Shown one piece after another: positions 44,161-56,194 of a DNA stretch of 64,000 nt. How positions within the stretch are numbered: the first letter of the stretch is position 1; every line of letters starts with the position of its first letter. This DNA is from Charina bottae. Taxonomy: Eukaryota; Chordata; Lepidosauria; Squamata; Charinaidae. Below the pieces are notes generated by a model. That model searched no databases. It saw only the letters and a list, made by a program, of their open reading frames with translations, and had not been told where the DNA came from. A program made the position numbers and the translations under genes. Where the stretch lies: the NCBI GenBank assembly GCA_023362775.1, contig JALMGJ010000008.1:34645001-34709000 (forward strand), read 5' to 3'.

Positions 44161-44495
44161 GTGAACTCAAAGAAACTCATGTCTCTTTTTTTATAAGAAT
44201 TTTATTAAGTTTCAAACAAAGATAAAAGCTACAGAAATACAAAAAACTACCAAAAAGAAAAAAGAAAAAACTAAAAACTAAAAACTAAAAACTAAAGAAG
44301 TGCGGAAACACAAGAGAAAATTTTTTAAGGTTACAAAAGAGGTGACTTCCAACTTTTAACAGCAAGGATATACAACAATTTTCCATAATCAATCCCTTAG
44401 TCTATATTAAACCAAAATCACATTATTTCTATAAATCATTCAATTGGCACATTATAAAAATAAAAGTACAGTTGCTCCCTCCCCTTATATTAAAA

Positions 44496-44530
44496 GTATG
44501 TGTATGTATGTATGTATGTATGTATGTATG
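44496..44530. repeat. (GTAT)n microsatellite
   Basis: Eight to nine GTAT units at the 5' junction of the nested BovB. Confidence 0.95.
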
Positions 44531-44943
44531 GCTGTGAGAGTTGGACCATAAGGAAGGCTGAGCGCCGAAGAATTGATGCTTTCGAGCTGTGGTGCTGGAG
44601 AAGACTCTTAAGAGTCCCTTGGACTGCAAGGAGGTCAAATCAGTCAATCCTAAAGGAAATCAACCCTGACTGTTCATTGGAAGGACAGATACTGAAGCTG
44701 AAGCTCAAATACTTTGGCCACCTAATGCGAAGAGAGGATTCACTGGAAAAGACCCTGATGCTGGGAAAGACTGACGGCAAAAGGAGAAGGGGACGGCAGA
44801 GGATGAGATGGTTAGTTAGCATCACCGATGTAACGAACATGAATTTGAGTAAACTCCGGGAGACAGTAGAGGACAGGAAGGCCTGGCGTGCTATGGTCCA
44901 TGGGGTCACGAAGAGTCAGACACGACTAAATGACTGAACAACA
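44530..44943 (+). mobile_element. BovB LINE 3' end, subfamily B, nested in L1
   Basis: The frame is open from 44500 to 44937 and encodes GCESWTIRKAERRRIDAFEL, RRLLRVPWTARRSNQSILKE, FGHLMRREDSLEKTLMLGKT and KAWRAMVHGVTKSQTRLND, the complete BovB C-terminus with its natural stop. The 3' end is CACGAAGAGTCAGACACGAC. It is 5'-truncated but has no premature stop, so it is younger than the A copies or less mutated. Confidence 0.95.
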
Positions 44944-44946
44944 AAT

Positions 44947-44949
<3 letters not shown>

Positions 44950-45009
<60 letters not shown>
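44950..45009. repeat. (AC)n(AG)n microsatellite at BovB tail
   Basis: Fifteen AC units then AG units, directly after the BovB (CAA)n end. Confidence 0.97.
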
Positions 45010-45012
<3 letters not shown>

Positions 45013-46449
45013 CCTAATCAACTTCCCCCCCAAAGATAACATTTATTTAATTATTTCCTTGCTACTACTATTCTATACATTCCTATCTACTATAATAAAG
45101 ATCAAACCAAAAAAACATATACTGTAAATTGTCTGCCATTATACTTGATAATACAACAATTTTAATAATCTTAATCATATTAAACCCAAAACCAAACATT
45201 TATTATTAATTTCATATTATACCTTAATAATCTTAATCCAGATTGTTAAAGATAAATGAAGTCAGCCAAACCCTAAAAGCAATCCAGATAAATATTCTTA
45301 AAAGCTTATCCCACTTCAAAATAAACCAGAGCATTTACATATCCCCACAATACACACAGAGCTTTTTTATTAAAAAAATCAAACAGCCCAACTGCCCCCT
45401 CAAAAACTCCGACTTCTCTTCAGAAGACTTCCCACACATAATTACCCCTTCTTTTCCATTGCGTTCCATCAGAAGATCAATTTCCCTTATGGCTTGCAAC
45501 TTGATCTCTCCCTTTAATTTCTTCAACTCGACTATCCAATCTTCATCCAGCATTTGAACAAAAGTCCCGGTCTCACTCTTAGAAGAGACCTTTCTGTCGC
45601 TCTTAAATTCCTTAGTTTCATCCATGACATCCCCAACCAGATGACACATTTTAGACCTCATATTTTCCACAATATCCTGAATGCCTTGCATAAAAACTTG
45701 GTAAGAATCATAAAGAATCTGTTTAAAATCTTGTTGGAAGTCAGAGAAAGTCTGATTAAAATCCTCCATGTCTCACGCAGTAGTTTATGGTGCGCCCTAG
45801 GAGCTTAACCAGTGAAAGTCGAAGATATGGAATGTGTTTACACAAGCAAAAGTGAGATTTGCAGACAGTTCCCCAGGGAAAGTAGAAGCAGAAAACTGAA
45901 AGTTCAAAGCAGCCAATTCAACGTGTAGGAAAATGCTAATATTTTCAAATTTACTACAAAAAAATCCCCCTTAATATTTAGATAGAAAGCAAAGTTGAAA
46001 ACTTTAAAAAGATTTTTTTTAAAAAAAAATAATCCCAAAAATAACAATAAGCACCAAGAGAACAGTTTCTCCTTGCTATAGAAAGCCTCTCTTAGGGTAT
46101 GCGTACTTTAAATATACTGTATATATAAATTGGGTGATTTAGAAATGAGGTGGCTGGTCTTAGTGTCCCTTTAAGGCTAAAGCGTGGCTTGGAAATGGTG
46201 CTGTCCCAGCCTCCTGGCTGCTCTTACCAGTCGAGCACAAACACTGTTTGTCATCTTCTGGCTGTAAGCAGGACAGATGGGGTGATTCTGAGCGGTTTCC
46301 TTTTTCTGGAAAAACACTCCTGGGCTTCAGGAAAAACCTGCCTGAGCCCGAAAAACCTGCCGTGTCTTCAGTTATGCCCGCTAAGCCCGCGGGCACAGCT
46401 GTTCAGTCTGCCATGTACCCACCAGAAGTCAAAGAAACTCATGTCTCTT

Positions 46450-48455
46450 ATGTCTCAGTACAAATATACAGAACCACACCTGGCAAGATAAACTACATCT
46501 GTATTGCAGAGTTCTTTACTATCTGCTCAGAAGGAAGTTCAGTTAAATTTAATGAAACATATTCCCAGCTAAGTCAACATGTAATTACAACCCAGATTGT
46601 ATTGTCTATATGTATCAGTTACTTACCAGTACAAATATTTTGGTACAGAATAATCTAAATTAAACAATTTTATGGAGATCATATTTTTCTTGAAAATACT
46701 AGCATATATTCAACTTCCTCCAGTATTCTTCAGGACCATTTCTTTGTTCATTTCTTAGTTCTCCTGCACTAATCACAGATTATCTCATCCAGTTAGGAAT
46801 ATTATAATAGGATAATCTCATGGTACAAAGTCTGATGGGATGGTGCCAGTAAATAAAAACATTATCATTTGATATAACCAATCAGATGTGGCAACCTAAT
46901 GACAATTTGAGGAGCAGTGTAAATAAACTAGCATGTTTTGTGCAAAAAGAAAGTGGTACAATTTGCTAGCTGTCTTATTTCAATTATAAGGACCTAAGAA
47001 AATGAATCTTATTTAAAAACATAATAAAATGAATACAACATATATAACCAGTTTCAGAAGCTGAAGAAATTTTGCTTACATGCACAGACTGTAAATGTGT
47101 GTGGGTGAGTGAACACAAATATACAAAGAACAGCTCTAGGGATTCCCCCCCTCCTTCCTATTATCTTCTTCCAGAAACTATACACAATTATTAGATGAAG
47201 CTGCTTTATGATTCATTACTTCTGCATACAGAGGATAATGTTTAAGTGTCTCATAAAAAAGGCAAGCTGTCAAACATTGAAAGGCTTTTGGGTTGATTAA
47301 ATATGGTCCTTTCACTTATTAATCAATGGATAGGTTGATTAAAATCTCAGAGTTACTCAGCTTGCTAGATCCTGACCCATAGGAGGGCTGCATGGCTTAT
47401 TTGGATCAGCACTTGGTGAATCTGCCCCTTGTATGTGCAAGCTATAACATTTAAAAGTAATGAGATTGGTTCTGCACAGAAACTGGCAAGGTACCTTTCT
47501 CTTTACAACATTAGTTCTAGTTCTAGTTATTGGTATGGCTCTAATCAGCTATGGCACTCTTAAGCCCTAAGAGTATTCTGAGAATGGCAAACATTGCATA
47601 AGTTATACTGCAATTTCCAATGATTTTGTGGTTTTTAAAGCAAACAAAATACAGCACACCTATCTGTGTGCTGTATTAATGATTAGCAAATGGGCAGATT
47701 ATGTTCAGTTTGACTGAAAATGCAGCAGTGAGAAGCCAGGTTGAGTGACAAATAAGTTCTATCCCCAATTTCTGCTTTGTTTTGGTTTCCTCTAGAATCT
47801 GGGATGAATTCAAGATTGCATTCAGTTTCCCAGATTGCTAATCGGAACAACCCTATTTCTCCATGTAGGTATGTGTACTTGTATGTGCATGTGCAAGAAA
47901 GAATGGTTTGTGTGTATGTGAATGCAAATAGGGGATCAATAGATGTCTTATCTTATTTGAAGGCTATTAATTTTAATTGGAAGCCATTAATTCAATGTTT
48001 TCCTCTACAGTATTCATCCAGCGTTTTGGAGAAGGATCTGGAAAGGAATGGAAGACATACTCCATACTACTTGCCAAAGCTTTTGACCAGTTGTCCAGAG
48101 GAGATTGACCAGGACTTCTTCAGTGGCATTTCCACATAGGTAGTGATGCTGGAGAAGGGGTGAGGAGCTGCAAGGTGATGTAATAGGCAGAAGGAGTAAC
48201 CTTGAGGAACAGGAGGAAGAGCAGCAACCAAGACATACATATTTCTCAATGATGTCATATGCAGAATGACATCATGTTACATATATGCCATCATCCCAAT
48301 GTTATCATGGCTTGTAATGGATGCCTATGGTTTTAGCCAGCCTTTCAATGATTTCCAGCAAGTTTTCAAAGATTTGCAATACAGATAACGGTACTCCCAA
48401 ATACTTGATCATTAATGGTACTCCCAATAACGGTACTTCCAAAAATCTGATCATT
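46450..48455. other. No gene supported
   Basis: Unassigned DNA. A block at 48011-48139 (+) follows the acceptor-like TTTTCCTCTACAG and runs open to a TAG, but has no partner. Confidence 0.35.
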
Positions 48456-48459
48456 TTTC

Positions 48460-49340
48460 TGAGGAACCTTAACAGTGAAGAAACTATTGTAAGTATTGAA
48501 ATTGGAGAAACAGAGTAGTTCAGAACAGGCAAAGGAGTGAGACAAGGACACATATTGATCTCATGTCTCTTAATTTTTTTTATTGAATATAAGAGTGGCT
48601 AGTTTGAAAGAGATGGCAGTTGGAATCAAACTAGAAGTGAAACAGTCTGAACTATGTAGGTGACACCGACTTCATTAGCTGAAACTGAAGACGACTTAGA
48701 AGATCTCATTATATAAATGAAAAATGGAACATGAAAAATCTGGATTAATGTTAAATATTAAGAAGACAAATTCAGAGCAAAGGAGAAACAGCAGTAGATA
48801 CTTCTCTTTTATTGGGCTCTAGAATAGATAAAAATAGGCAGTGTGCTGGACAGGAGATCAATCATAGGCAGAAAGGCAATGACAAACTTTGACCATGAAT
48901 GTTAAGCATATTTCTATGCCAACAAAGATCACAATAGTTAATGCATTTTTTTTTTGAGTGGTAATATATGGCTGTGAAAGCTGAACATTGAGAAAGTGCA
49001 AGAAAAAGACAGTGAATGCCTTTGAATTATGGATCTGGCAATGGTTACTTAGAGTATTATGAACTGTAAGAAGAAACAATCAGTCTGGTCCAAATAGAGA
49101 CTGATTGCTCCCTTGATGTGATGATCTGCAAGAAGAAACTCATATACATGTGTTGGGAGTGGATAATGGACTAGGAAAAATAGCTAAACTTGGCAAGGTT
49201 GATAGAAGGGAAGAAGGGGAAGACAATTTGTAATATGAATGGTTGGAATCAAAAAGATTACCAGAGTGTTGTTTGAACAGCTACAAATTATTACTAGAAA
49301 AAGGTTGTGATGGCTAGCATTTGTGCAACATATAGGAACT
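48460..49340 (+). mobile_element. Fossil RTE-type LINE
   Basis: GCAAAGGAGTGAGACAAGGA (GVRQG block), GTGACACCGACTTCATTAGC (decayed YADD block), CAGTGTGCTGGACAGGAGAT, ATATGGCTGTGAAAGCTGAA (YGCES block) and GAATTATGGATCTGGCAATG (ELW.W block) occur in BovB order. Many stops and deletions. Confidence 0.75.
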
Positions 49341-49344
49341 GAGT

Positions 49345-50030
49345 CTGGTTCAGTGGCATACAACCACAAATGTCAATACAGAGAATTTTCATTGCTATAA
49401 ATATTAAGCAAACTAAATATTAAGATGTTTAGGATTCTAAATCTTGACGAACATATATTTACTCAAAGCTGCTAAATAAAACTTTAACACACAGCTTCCT
49501 GCATCATTGCTCATTTCCTCTTTAGTGGTTTTCTACCACTGCAGAGTGTCCTCACTGCTGTTCTCTCTTCTCCCATGTTGCCAGCCAGCGTTCCCTCCAA
49601 ATGGCTAATGAGAGGGTGCAGAAAAGGCCCACCACCTGGTACCCCACCCACAAACTTGCTCTCTTTCTGTGTTTGCTTTTCAAAGCAAGGAAATAAAGTT
49701 AAAACAAGAACCACCAGCAAAGGTAGGGTGGGGAATGGCAAAGCCACCACCTGGAATACCTACAGAGGCAGAGGGATGGTGGCAGTTGCCTTGGTTGCAG
49801 AAGGAAGGATGGAACCCTGGAGACTGGAAGGCAAGACAAAGCGGGCATTCCCAACAGTGGGAAAATACTGCCCCATAGCTCAGGAAAAAAGAATTCACAG
49901 TATTTCCTCTAGAGCAGGAAAAGGAGTGGGAACAGGAGATGAGCTGCAATCCATAACATTGTGGAGACATAGAGGAGGAATGCCATAAGCTCCTTCACTG
50001 ATGCAAGGATCTTGAGACAACTTCTCTAGC
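49345..50030. other. Unassigned, slightly GC-richer
   Basis: Overlapping open frames at 49575-49988 reflect base composition. AATAAAAC near 49478 could be an old LTR signal but no ends were found. Confidence 0.35.
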
Positions 50031-50034
50031 TTAA

Positions 50035-50720
50035 ACAGGTCAAATTAGAAATCTTAGTAGTCATCACACAAGCAGGAGATAATATACCAACAAATAAATA
50101 TACCATATTTAACCATATAAAATATACCAACAAATCAGAGCAACACCATGGGATCACCACTCTCAGGACTCCTAGTAGAGACTGTAATGCAGCGTCCAGA
50201 AACTCTAGCACTCCCATGAATACAACCAAAAGTATGGATCTGGTATGTAGACAACACCTTCGTTATAATAAAGAAAGGAACAACTAGAGAGGACACATGA
50301 AACAATCAACAACACCTTCAAAGGAATAAAATTCACAAGGGAAGAAGGAAACAAGAACACACCACCCTTCCTGGGCATCCTCATCATCAGAAGATATGAC
50401 ACCAAATTAGAAATGCAAGTCTATCGAAAAACAACCCACACTAACCAAGTGCTCCATTACCAAAGTAGCAACCCAACCTCCCACAAGAGGAGCTGTGTAA
50501 GAACGTTATTCAGATGAGCACAAACGCACTGCAGCAACCCAGAACACCAGAAAAAGGAAACAGACCACTTATATAGCATCTTCCAGCAAAATGGATATCC
50601 ACACAACTTTATCAAAAAGTGCCTGACCACTCAACCCCCTACAGCACAACCAACACAAGCTATGAAAAGGATAACACTCCCATACATCAAAAACATAACA
50701 GAAACAACCAACACATTCTG
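50035..50720 (+). mobile_element. Penelope-like element fragment
   Basis: The plus strand, across frame changes, gives the Penelope reverse transcriptase end: a MGSPLS-like block (CATGGGATCACCACTCTCAG), a VW/YVDNTFVIIKK block (about 50231-50280, catalytic D-D changed to D-N), then FKGIKFTREEG, LPFLGILIIRR, QVYRKTTHTNQVLHYQSS and NGYPHNFIKKCL. The downstream part toward the GIY-YIG domain is missing or decayed. It is broken by stops. Confidence 0.88.
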
Positions 50721-50724
50721 ATGT

Positions 50725-51835
50725 TCTTATGGGAAAGAACACAAGATTTTGATATTCTTGTGAAAGATTTCACACTATCTCATATAAGATCATGAGAATT
50801 GATGATCTTGTGCCATTTGGATTATTTTTTAAAAAAACTATTTTTTTTCTGTTTGTGCTGTATACCATTCAATGGAACAATTGCACGGGAAGTGGTATAA
50901 AAATGTTACATAAATAATTGGGGAGCCCATCTGGAATGACAATAAATGCCATGCTTCTCATGCATTAGCATTACATTGTCAATCTCTTTCCTAACAGACA
51001 TCCTGTTCAGTAAACCATAACTCTATCCAGGAAACTCTGTAAATTCCTCACCCAGTTAACATACAATACTAGATGACTACTAAACAATGCTTTTGTTTTC
51101 AATGGTCTGTCAGATGGGGAATTGCCCCCCACCCCCCAAAGATATGTATTTACTACCTCAAGTCTAGTTGAAATCAGGCTCTAGTTTTGCTTCGGTTCTT
51201 TGTTTACTGTCAAAAAGGTGCTCGTTGGTATTCATTAAGCTACCTCTGTAATTATTTAAAAACAGAAAGTGGTCACCTCAGGAAATGGATCTTGAATTTG
51301 AGGATATGTTTTCTCAAGGAATTGTATTAATATTAATTACAGGGGTTGGCAGATTATTTGGAACTCATTTGGAACTAATTCATTGTTCTGGTAACATATT
51401 TGCTTTAGTGATACATATTTATTTGCCTCTGCAGTTAAGTATATTAAATTGAAAAAAAAAGTGTTGCTCTGTTTCTAAGAATGCAGTGCTAACTTGGTAT
51501 TGACCTATCTTTTTCAGCCTGCTGGATTCTATTTTATAGTTCTCATGTCCTCATTTTCATGGCTTGTCTTTCCCCTATTCTGGATGGATTCAGAACATTG
51601 GGTATTTGTCAGTTCTGAGAAAATGCTAAGTTGACTCTTGCATAAAAGAACTCACTCTTGTAGAAAAGAGGACTAAAGAGTAGGTTAGTTATATATTCCT
51701 AAATAGAATTCCCACCAATTCAGCAGCCTTAGCCTATCCAGGACATAAAAAATAAGAATTTTTCCCATATTCTTCAGTGAGGGTCAAGCCCAATGCTTTG
51801 CAGAATGTCAGAGCTCGGTATTTCTTTAAAAAATC
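50725..51835. other. Unassigned
   Basis: AT-rich DNA without recognised features. Confidence 0.4.
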
Positions 51836-51839
51836 ATAT

Positions 51840-52427
51840 TGTATTTCTAGGCGCAAAGATTACTGCAGATGCTGACTGCAGCCAGGAAATCAGAAGACGT
51901 TTACTTCTTGGGAGGAGAGCAATGACAAATCTCGATAAAATAGTTAAGAGCAGAGACATCACACTGACAATAAAGGTCTGCATAGTTAAAGCAATGGTAT
52001 TCCTTGTAGTAACCTATGGCTGCGAGAGCTGGACCATAAGGAAGGCTGAGTGAAGGAAGATAGATGCTTTTGAACTGTGGTGTTGGAGGAAAATTCCGAG
52101 AGTGCCTTGGACTGCAAGAAGATCAAAACAGTCCATGTTCCAGGAAATAAAGCCAGACTGCTCACTTGAGGGAATGATATTCAAGGCAAAACTGAAGTAC
52201 TTTGGCCACATAATGAGAAGACAGGATACCCTGGAGAAGATGCTGATGCTAGGGAAAGTAGAAGGCAAAAGGAAGAGGGGCCGACCAAGGGCAAGATGGA
52301 TGGATGATATTCTGGAGGTGACAGACTTGACCTTGGGGGAGCTGGGGGTGGCGACGGCCGACAGGAAGCTCTGGTGTGGGCTGGTCCATGAAGTCATGAA
52401 GAGTCGGAAGTGACTGAACGAATAAAC
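51840..52427 (+). mobile_element. BovB LINE 3' part, subfamily A
   Basis: Encodes FLGAKITADADCSQEIRRRL to TYGCESWTIRKAE, then the same TGA as the 43-kb copy. After it comes RRQDTLEKMLMLGKVEGKRK in another frame. It ends CACTGAACGA-type, AATAAACAAC. It is more 5'-truncated than the 43-kb copy and shares diagnostic bases with it and with 59177. Confidence 0.95.
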
Positions 52428-52429
52428 AA

Positions 52430-55105
52430 CAAACTCAAAGGAAGCAAGGAAACATATTAAGGTAATTGTTATCCTTAAATTACAGGACATTCTAATTGAT
52501 TGATCCAACATTTTGAATGTTTTCTCAAGCATGTGTAGGGCAGACCCAGGACTTTCAAATGGATAGTTTTGCAGTCTCCTTTCCTAGTCCTGCTTTCTTT
52601 GGTTGAAAAAAGGGAGCTGTCCCTGATGATGACAAGAACTGCAAAGTCAACAAACCTCACATGGATATGCATCATTTTTACTTGTGAGCCAAAGAGACAA
52701 ACTTTGTGTTCCTAAAAACAAGCAGTTACCCCCCTATTTTTCCTGAAAGTAAATGAAGAACAGAGAATGAAGGACAACAGAATTAGCAGGGGACACTTAG
52801 GGCTGACCAAAGGAGGAATGATTTTCAAGCAGAGAGAATTTACATTTCAAGGTATCCTCTGTTTTTTCACCTCTACCACCATCACTGAAATAATAATTGA
52901 AAATATAGTATACTAAGTTAGCACAGTTGGACAAGGGACATGCAAAATCCATGGGCAAATTTCAATAGATCATGTTCCAGTAAGATATTAGTGCTTCCTT
53001 TCCCTGAATAATTCTCCTCTAAGTTGCAAGTAAAGCTTAGTCTTGTATTGTAGAAATGTAGATAAATGTTATTGGTTTTTTATGTTTGTTTTATCTATTC
53101 CTTCTAAATATTTATGAAATAAATATGTCTTGCTTATTTAGTCCTATTTAGATGTATATATAGTTTTGCTTGAATTATTTGAATTGTATTAAAAGCTTTG
53201 TATTTTTTTCCATTTGTAGAGGTAGTATTTAAGATAATTAATACAAGAGTCATAAAACAATTGCAAGTAAGCACCTCATAGCAAGGACTCCAGGTAAAGT
53301 CATTTGTTGGAGATACAGTTGAAATGGAAGCTTACTGGACAGGAGCCATACAATATCAGTTCAACAGTATATAATGCTCAAGGACATAGCAGCATAGGCA
53401 GAGATACAGTAAGCAGTTAACATTGCAGTGGTTTCCCAGTTATATCAGCAGTGAAAAGATTACTATCATGAAGGGTATTTTTTTTCCTTTTCCCCTTTCC
53501 TTTTTCCAAAAGAAAGTATAAATTCGGTGAAATTCTTATGGGTAGCATCAGGGGTCTTTGAGCTCACTATAGTTAGCAGAAGGCTAGATCCAAAAATCAC
53601 TTGAGTAGTCTGAAACTCTCTTGGCTTCCCAGAGTTCAGTTAAAGGAAAGACATCATGAAGCCATATATCTCTTTTAAGATGAAGAAGCATGGACAGCCA
53701 GGGAATCTGCAGAATGAAGGGGAGATAGGTCACAGAAGCAATGACTCCAGTACCCGTTACCACCTTGCAACACTATAGAAAATAAAATTTGGAATGAGGC
53801 TGAACTAGAAAAAGAAAAGCTTCTTTTGAAGAGAAAGAAAGCTGAAGGGAAATTAGAAGACATAGTTCTAGTATTCAAAGTATTTCATAGAGGAAGGCAT
53901 GCTGTGGAATCTGCAACAGCCATTCACCTCCACTCCTACTTATCTATTCTAGACAACTCAGGCAATAGTGGGTCAAAGCATAACCTGTATCTCATTTTTT
54001 TGGAAATGAAATATGCTTGGTGTGGCCAAGTGTGACAAAGGTTTCATTCACAGCCTATAATACCTATGTTCAAAATCCATCCATGCATGTGTTACAGGTA
54101 TAATGGTTTCTTGTGAAAGGCTCACGCAGGACTTGTCTTAATTTTCAGATGTTACATTCATAAATGTGATAATTATAAAATCATCTCTGTTATGCAACAC
54201 AGTAGATATGTTAATGGTAAAAGCTGTGCTTCATGAAAATGGTTACATTGCATAAAAACAGCAGTAGCACCCACAGTTCCTTTTATTTATTATGAGTTCT
54301 GCATCCACTGCCTTCAAACTGAGTGACTGAGATTCCTGGCGTTATCCTGAGATTTCAAGCTGGGAAATAATCCTTCATACTGTGAACCGACTAAAATACA
54401 TGAGTGTGGTCTATTTACTGGACATTTCTCTAGTTGCAATGAAAGGGAAAATAGGTCATTTCTCCCCTTAGGTCCTACCCTGGAAAACTGGAAAGTGGTG
54501 GACTTTCTGCCAGTGCCTACCTCCTTGAAGCAAAGAAATATATAAAAATATGCTGACAAATTGTTCTAATCTGCACCTTTCAGACAAAAATACTATGAGA
54601 GAAATCTTTCATACTTTCCTGAATTTTCTGTTGCAGCAAAACCACCAGCACCAGCAGCAAAATTCACTGGTGCTGATATCTACTGTTTGGTTTAATATTT
54701 TTGGAATGTGGTAATTTGGAATATCAGATTGGTGTTAGGCTAAATTAAACCTGTCCAATTCATTTTAGTCCCATATTTTTAATGAAACACAAATAGCTGT
54801 AATATTTTCAGGTTTGTTTTGTTGTTTTTATTTATTTATTAGCAGAATGAGACACAGTAGAGATTTCTGAGGTACTGAATTCTGTTGACTTTGGGAGGAA
54901 CATGTGCATGGATTTTAGACCAAGGCATCTTTAGATTCTGGGATTTCATTCTGTATTTTAAAATCTTTGTTAGGTTTGGGGGTGGGCATAATTGGATGAT
55001 ATTTACAGGTTTACTTGTCTATTATATGGGAATATATCCAATTTCAAAGGAGTTTGTTACACATATTTGTAAACAAGTATTTACATTTGGCGATAGTTAA
55101 TAACT
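52430..55105. other. No gene supported
   Basis: Mostly unassigned. 53765-53880 (+) has a Glu/Lys-rich open stretch without domain. No terminal repeats recognised. Confidence 0.35.
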
Positions 55106-55490
55106 CATATCCCTTTATTTATTTTATTTTATTTTATTTTTATTTATTTATTTATTTAATTTTTATCCCGTCTTTATTACTTTTATAAATAACTCAAGGC
55201 AGCAAACATACCTAATACTCCTTCCTCCTCCTATTTTTCCCATAACAACAACCCTGTGAGGTGAGTTGGGCTAAGAGAGGGTGACTGGCCCAAGGTCACC
55301 CAGCCGGCTTTCATGCCTAAGGCGGGACTAGAACTCTCAGTCTCCTGGTTTCCCATTGGCTCCTTCCTAGGGCTGAGAGACAGGGACTGGCCCAAGGTCA
55401 CCCAGCCGGCTTTCATGCCTAAGGCGGGACTAGAACTCATAGACTCTTGGTTAATAGCCCAGCACCTTAACCACTAGACCAAACTGGCTT
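55106..55490 (-). mobile_element. Family-2 tRNA-SINE with internal 102-bp duplication
   Basis: On the minus strand the head AAGCCAGTTTGGTCTAGTGG leads to a B-box relative. The unique middle follows, then GGAAGGAGTATTAGG, GCTGCCTTGAGTTATTTATA and an AAATA-rich tail. Within it, GACTGGCCCAAGGTCACCCA and the following 50 bases occur twice, at 55283 and 55385, so a 102-bp tandem duplication carries the tRNA-head region. The tail is the uninterrupted form of the one split by the LTR at 3021-3881. Confidence 0.85.
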
Positions 55491-55589
55491 GACCTTTATG
55501 GCATTTCTTCCACAATAATTCAGTCACTAAATAAATTCATGATCACCACCTTTATAGTCTTCTTTCCTTTTCTTCCATTTTTTTTAAAA

Positions 55590-55657
55590 AATGTCACCTC
55601 ACACAGTTGTGGGGAAAATAGGAGGAAGAAGGAGTATTAGGTATGTTTGCCGCCTTG
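55590..55657 (+). repeat. Family-2 SINE 3' fragment
   Basis: GGAAGAAGGAGTATTAGG...TTTGCCGCCTTGAGA, running into (GATA)n. Confidence 0.8.

Positions 55658-55700
<43 letters not shown>
55658..55700. repeat. (GATA)n microsatellite
   Basis: About ten uninterrupted units. Confidence 0.97.
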
Positions 55701-55852
55701 GCCTTCTTACTGATGATATAATTCCTGGACATGTTAGTACAGAGAGGCCAGGTCATGACGTGGCATATTGCACTTTAAGCACTGTTTTATATTTTGTAGT
55801 CTATGAAATTCTTTTATGTAGACTATAACAGTTGTGGATGTTGATAATGTAA

Positions 55853-55891
<39 letters not shown>

Positions 55892-55903
55892 AATAATAAT
55901 AAT
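55853..55903. repeat. (GAT)n(AAT)n microsatellite
   Basis: Thirteen GAT-type units followed by AAT units. Confidence 0.97.
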
Positions 55904-55949
55904 ATCATCTAAGTTATTTTTCCCCTGAGATTCAAATGTCCCCCACCCT

Positions 55950-56190
55950 ACTGGTGTTTCAAAAGGCTCTGGAGGCCTGGCTCTTCTCTCAGACCTTTGG
56001 CAAACATGATTGAAGCCCCCTTTCCTTCTTTTCCTTTGTTCCCAACTGAGTTTATTAACTCTGGCATCTTTGTTCTTTTTGTTTTGTGCTGTTTTCTTGT
56101 TTTAATGTTCATAACAATTTATAAACTGCCCAGAGTTGCTGGGAATGGGGGGGCATATAAATTTAACAAAACAAATAAAAAATAAATGTT
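55950..56190 (+). mobile_element. L2-type LINE 3' end
   Basis: GGCTCTGGAGGCCTGGCTCT begins a plus-strand copy of the 3' end seen at 43.9 kb. It ends CTGCCCAGAGTTGCTGGGAA...ATAAATTT plus an A-rich tail. Confidence 0.7.
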
Positions 56191-56194
56191 ATTT

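Larger units (their letters stand above)
44188..46428 (-). mobile_element. L1-like element, internally deleted, with nested BovB
   Basis: A 21-bp exact duplication flanks the element at 44167-44187 and 46429-46449. On the minus strand it begins with a GC-rich leader (46428 to about 46140). An open frame follows at 45335-45769 (MEDFNQTFSDFQQDFKQILY..., 144 codons, helical, Lys/Glu-rich), resembling an L1 first open frame. The 3' end is AT-rich with a poly(A)-like run. No endonuclease or reverse transcriptase frame is present, so a large internal part is missing, or the element is a non-autonomous L1 derivative. A BovB on the opposite strand is inserted at 44530-44943. Confidence 0.75.

Noticed and set aside
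44496..45009. Target duplication for the nested BovB
   Set aside because: Both junctions are microsatellites, so no unambiguous duplication can be read.
48011..48139. Possible terminal exon on plus after TTTTCCTCTACAG
   Set aside because: Only one acceptor-like signal, no partner exon or poly(A) signal recognised.
49575..49988. 137-codon frame at 49.6-50.0 kb
   Set aside because: Overlapping open frames on both strands, no recognisable domain or splice context.
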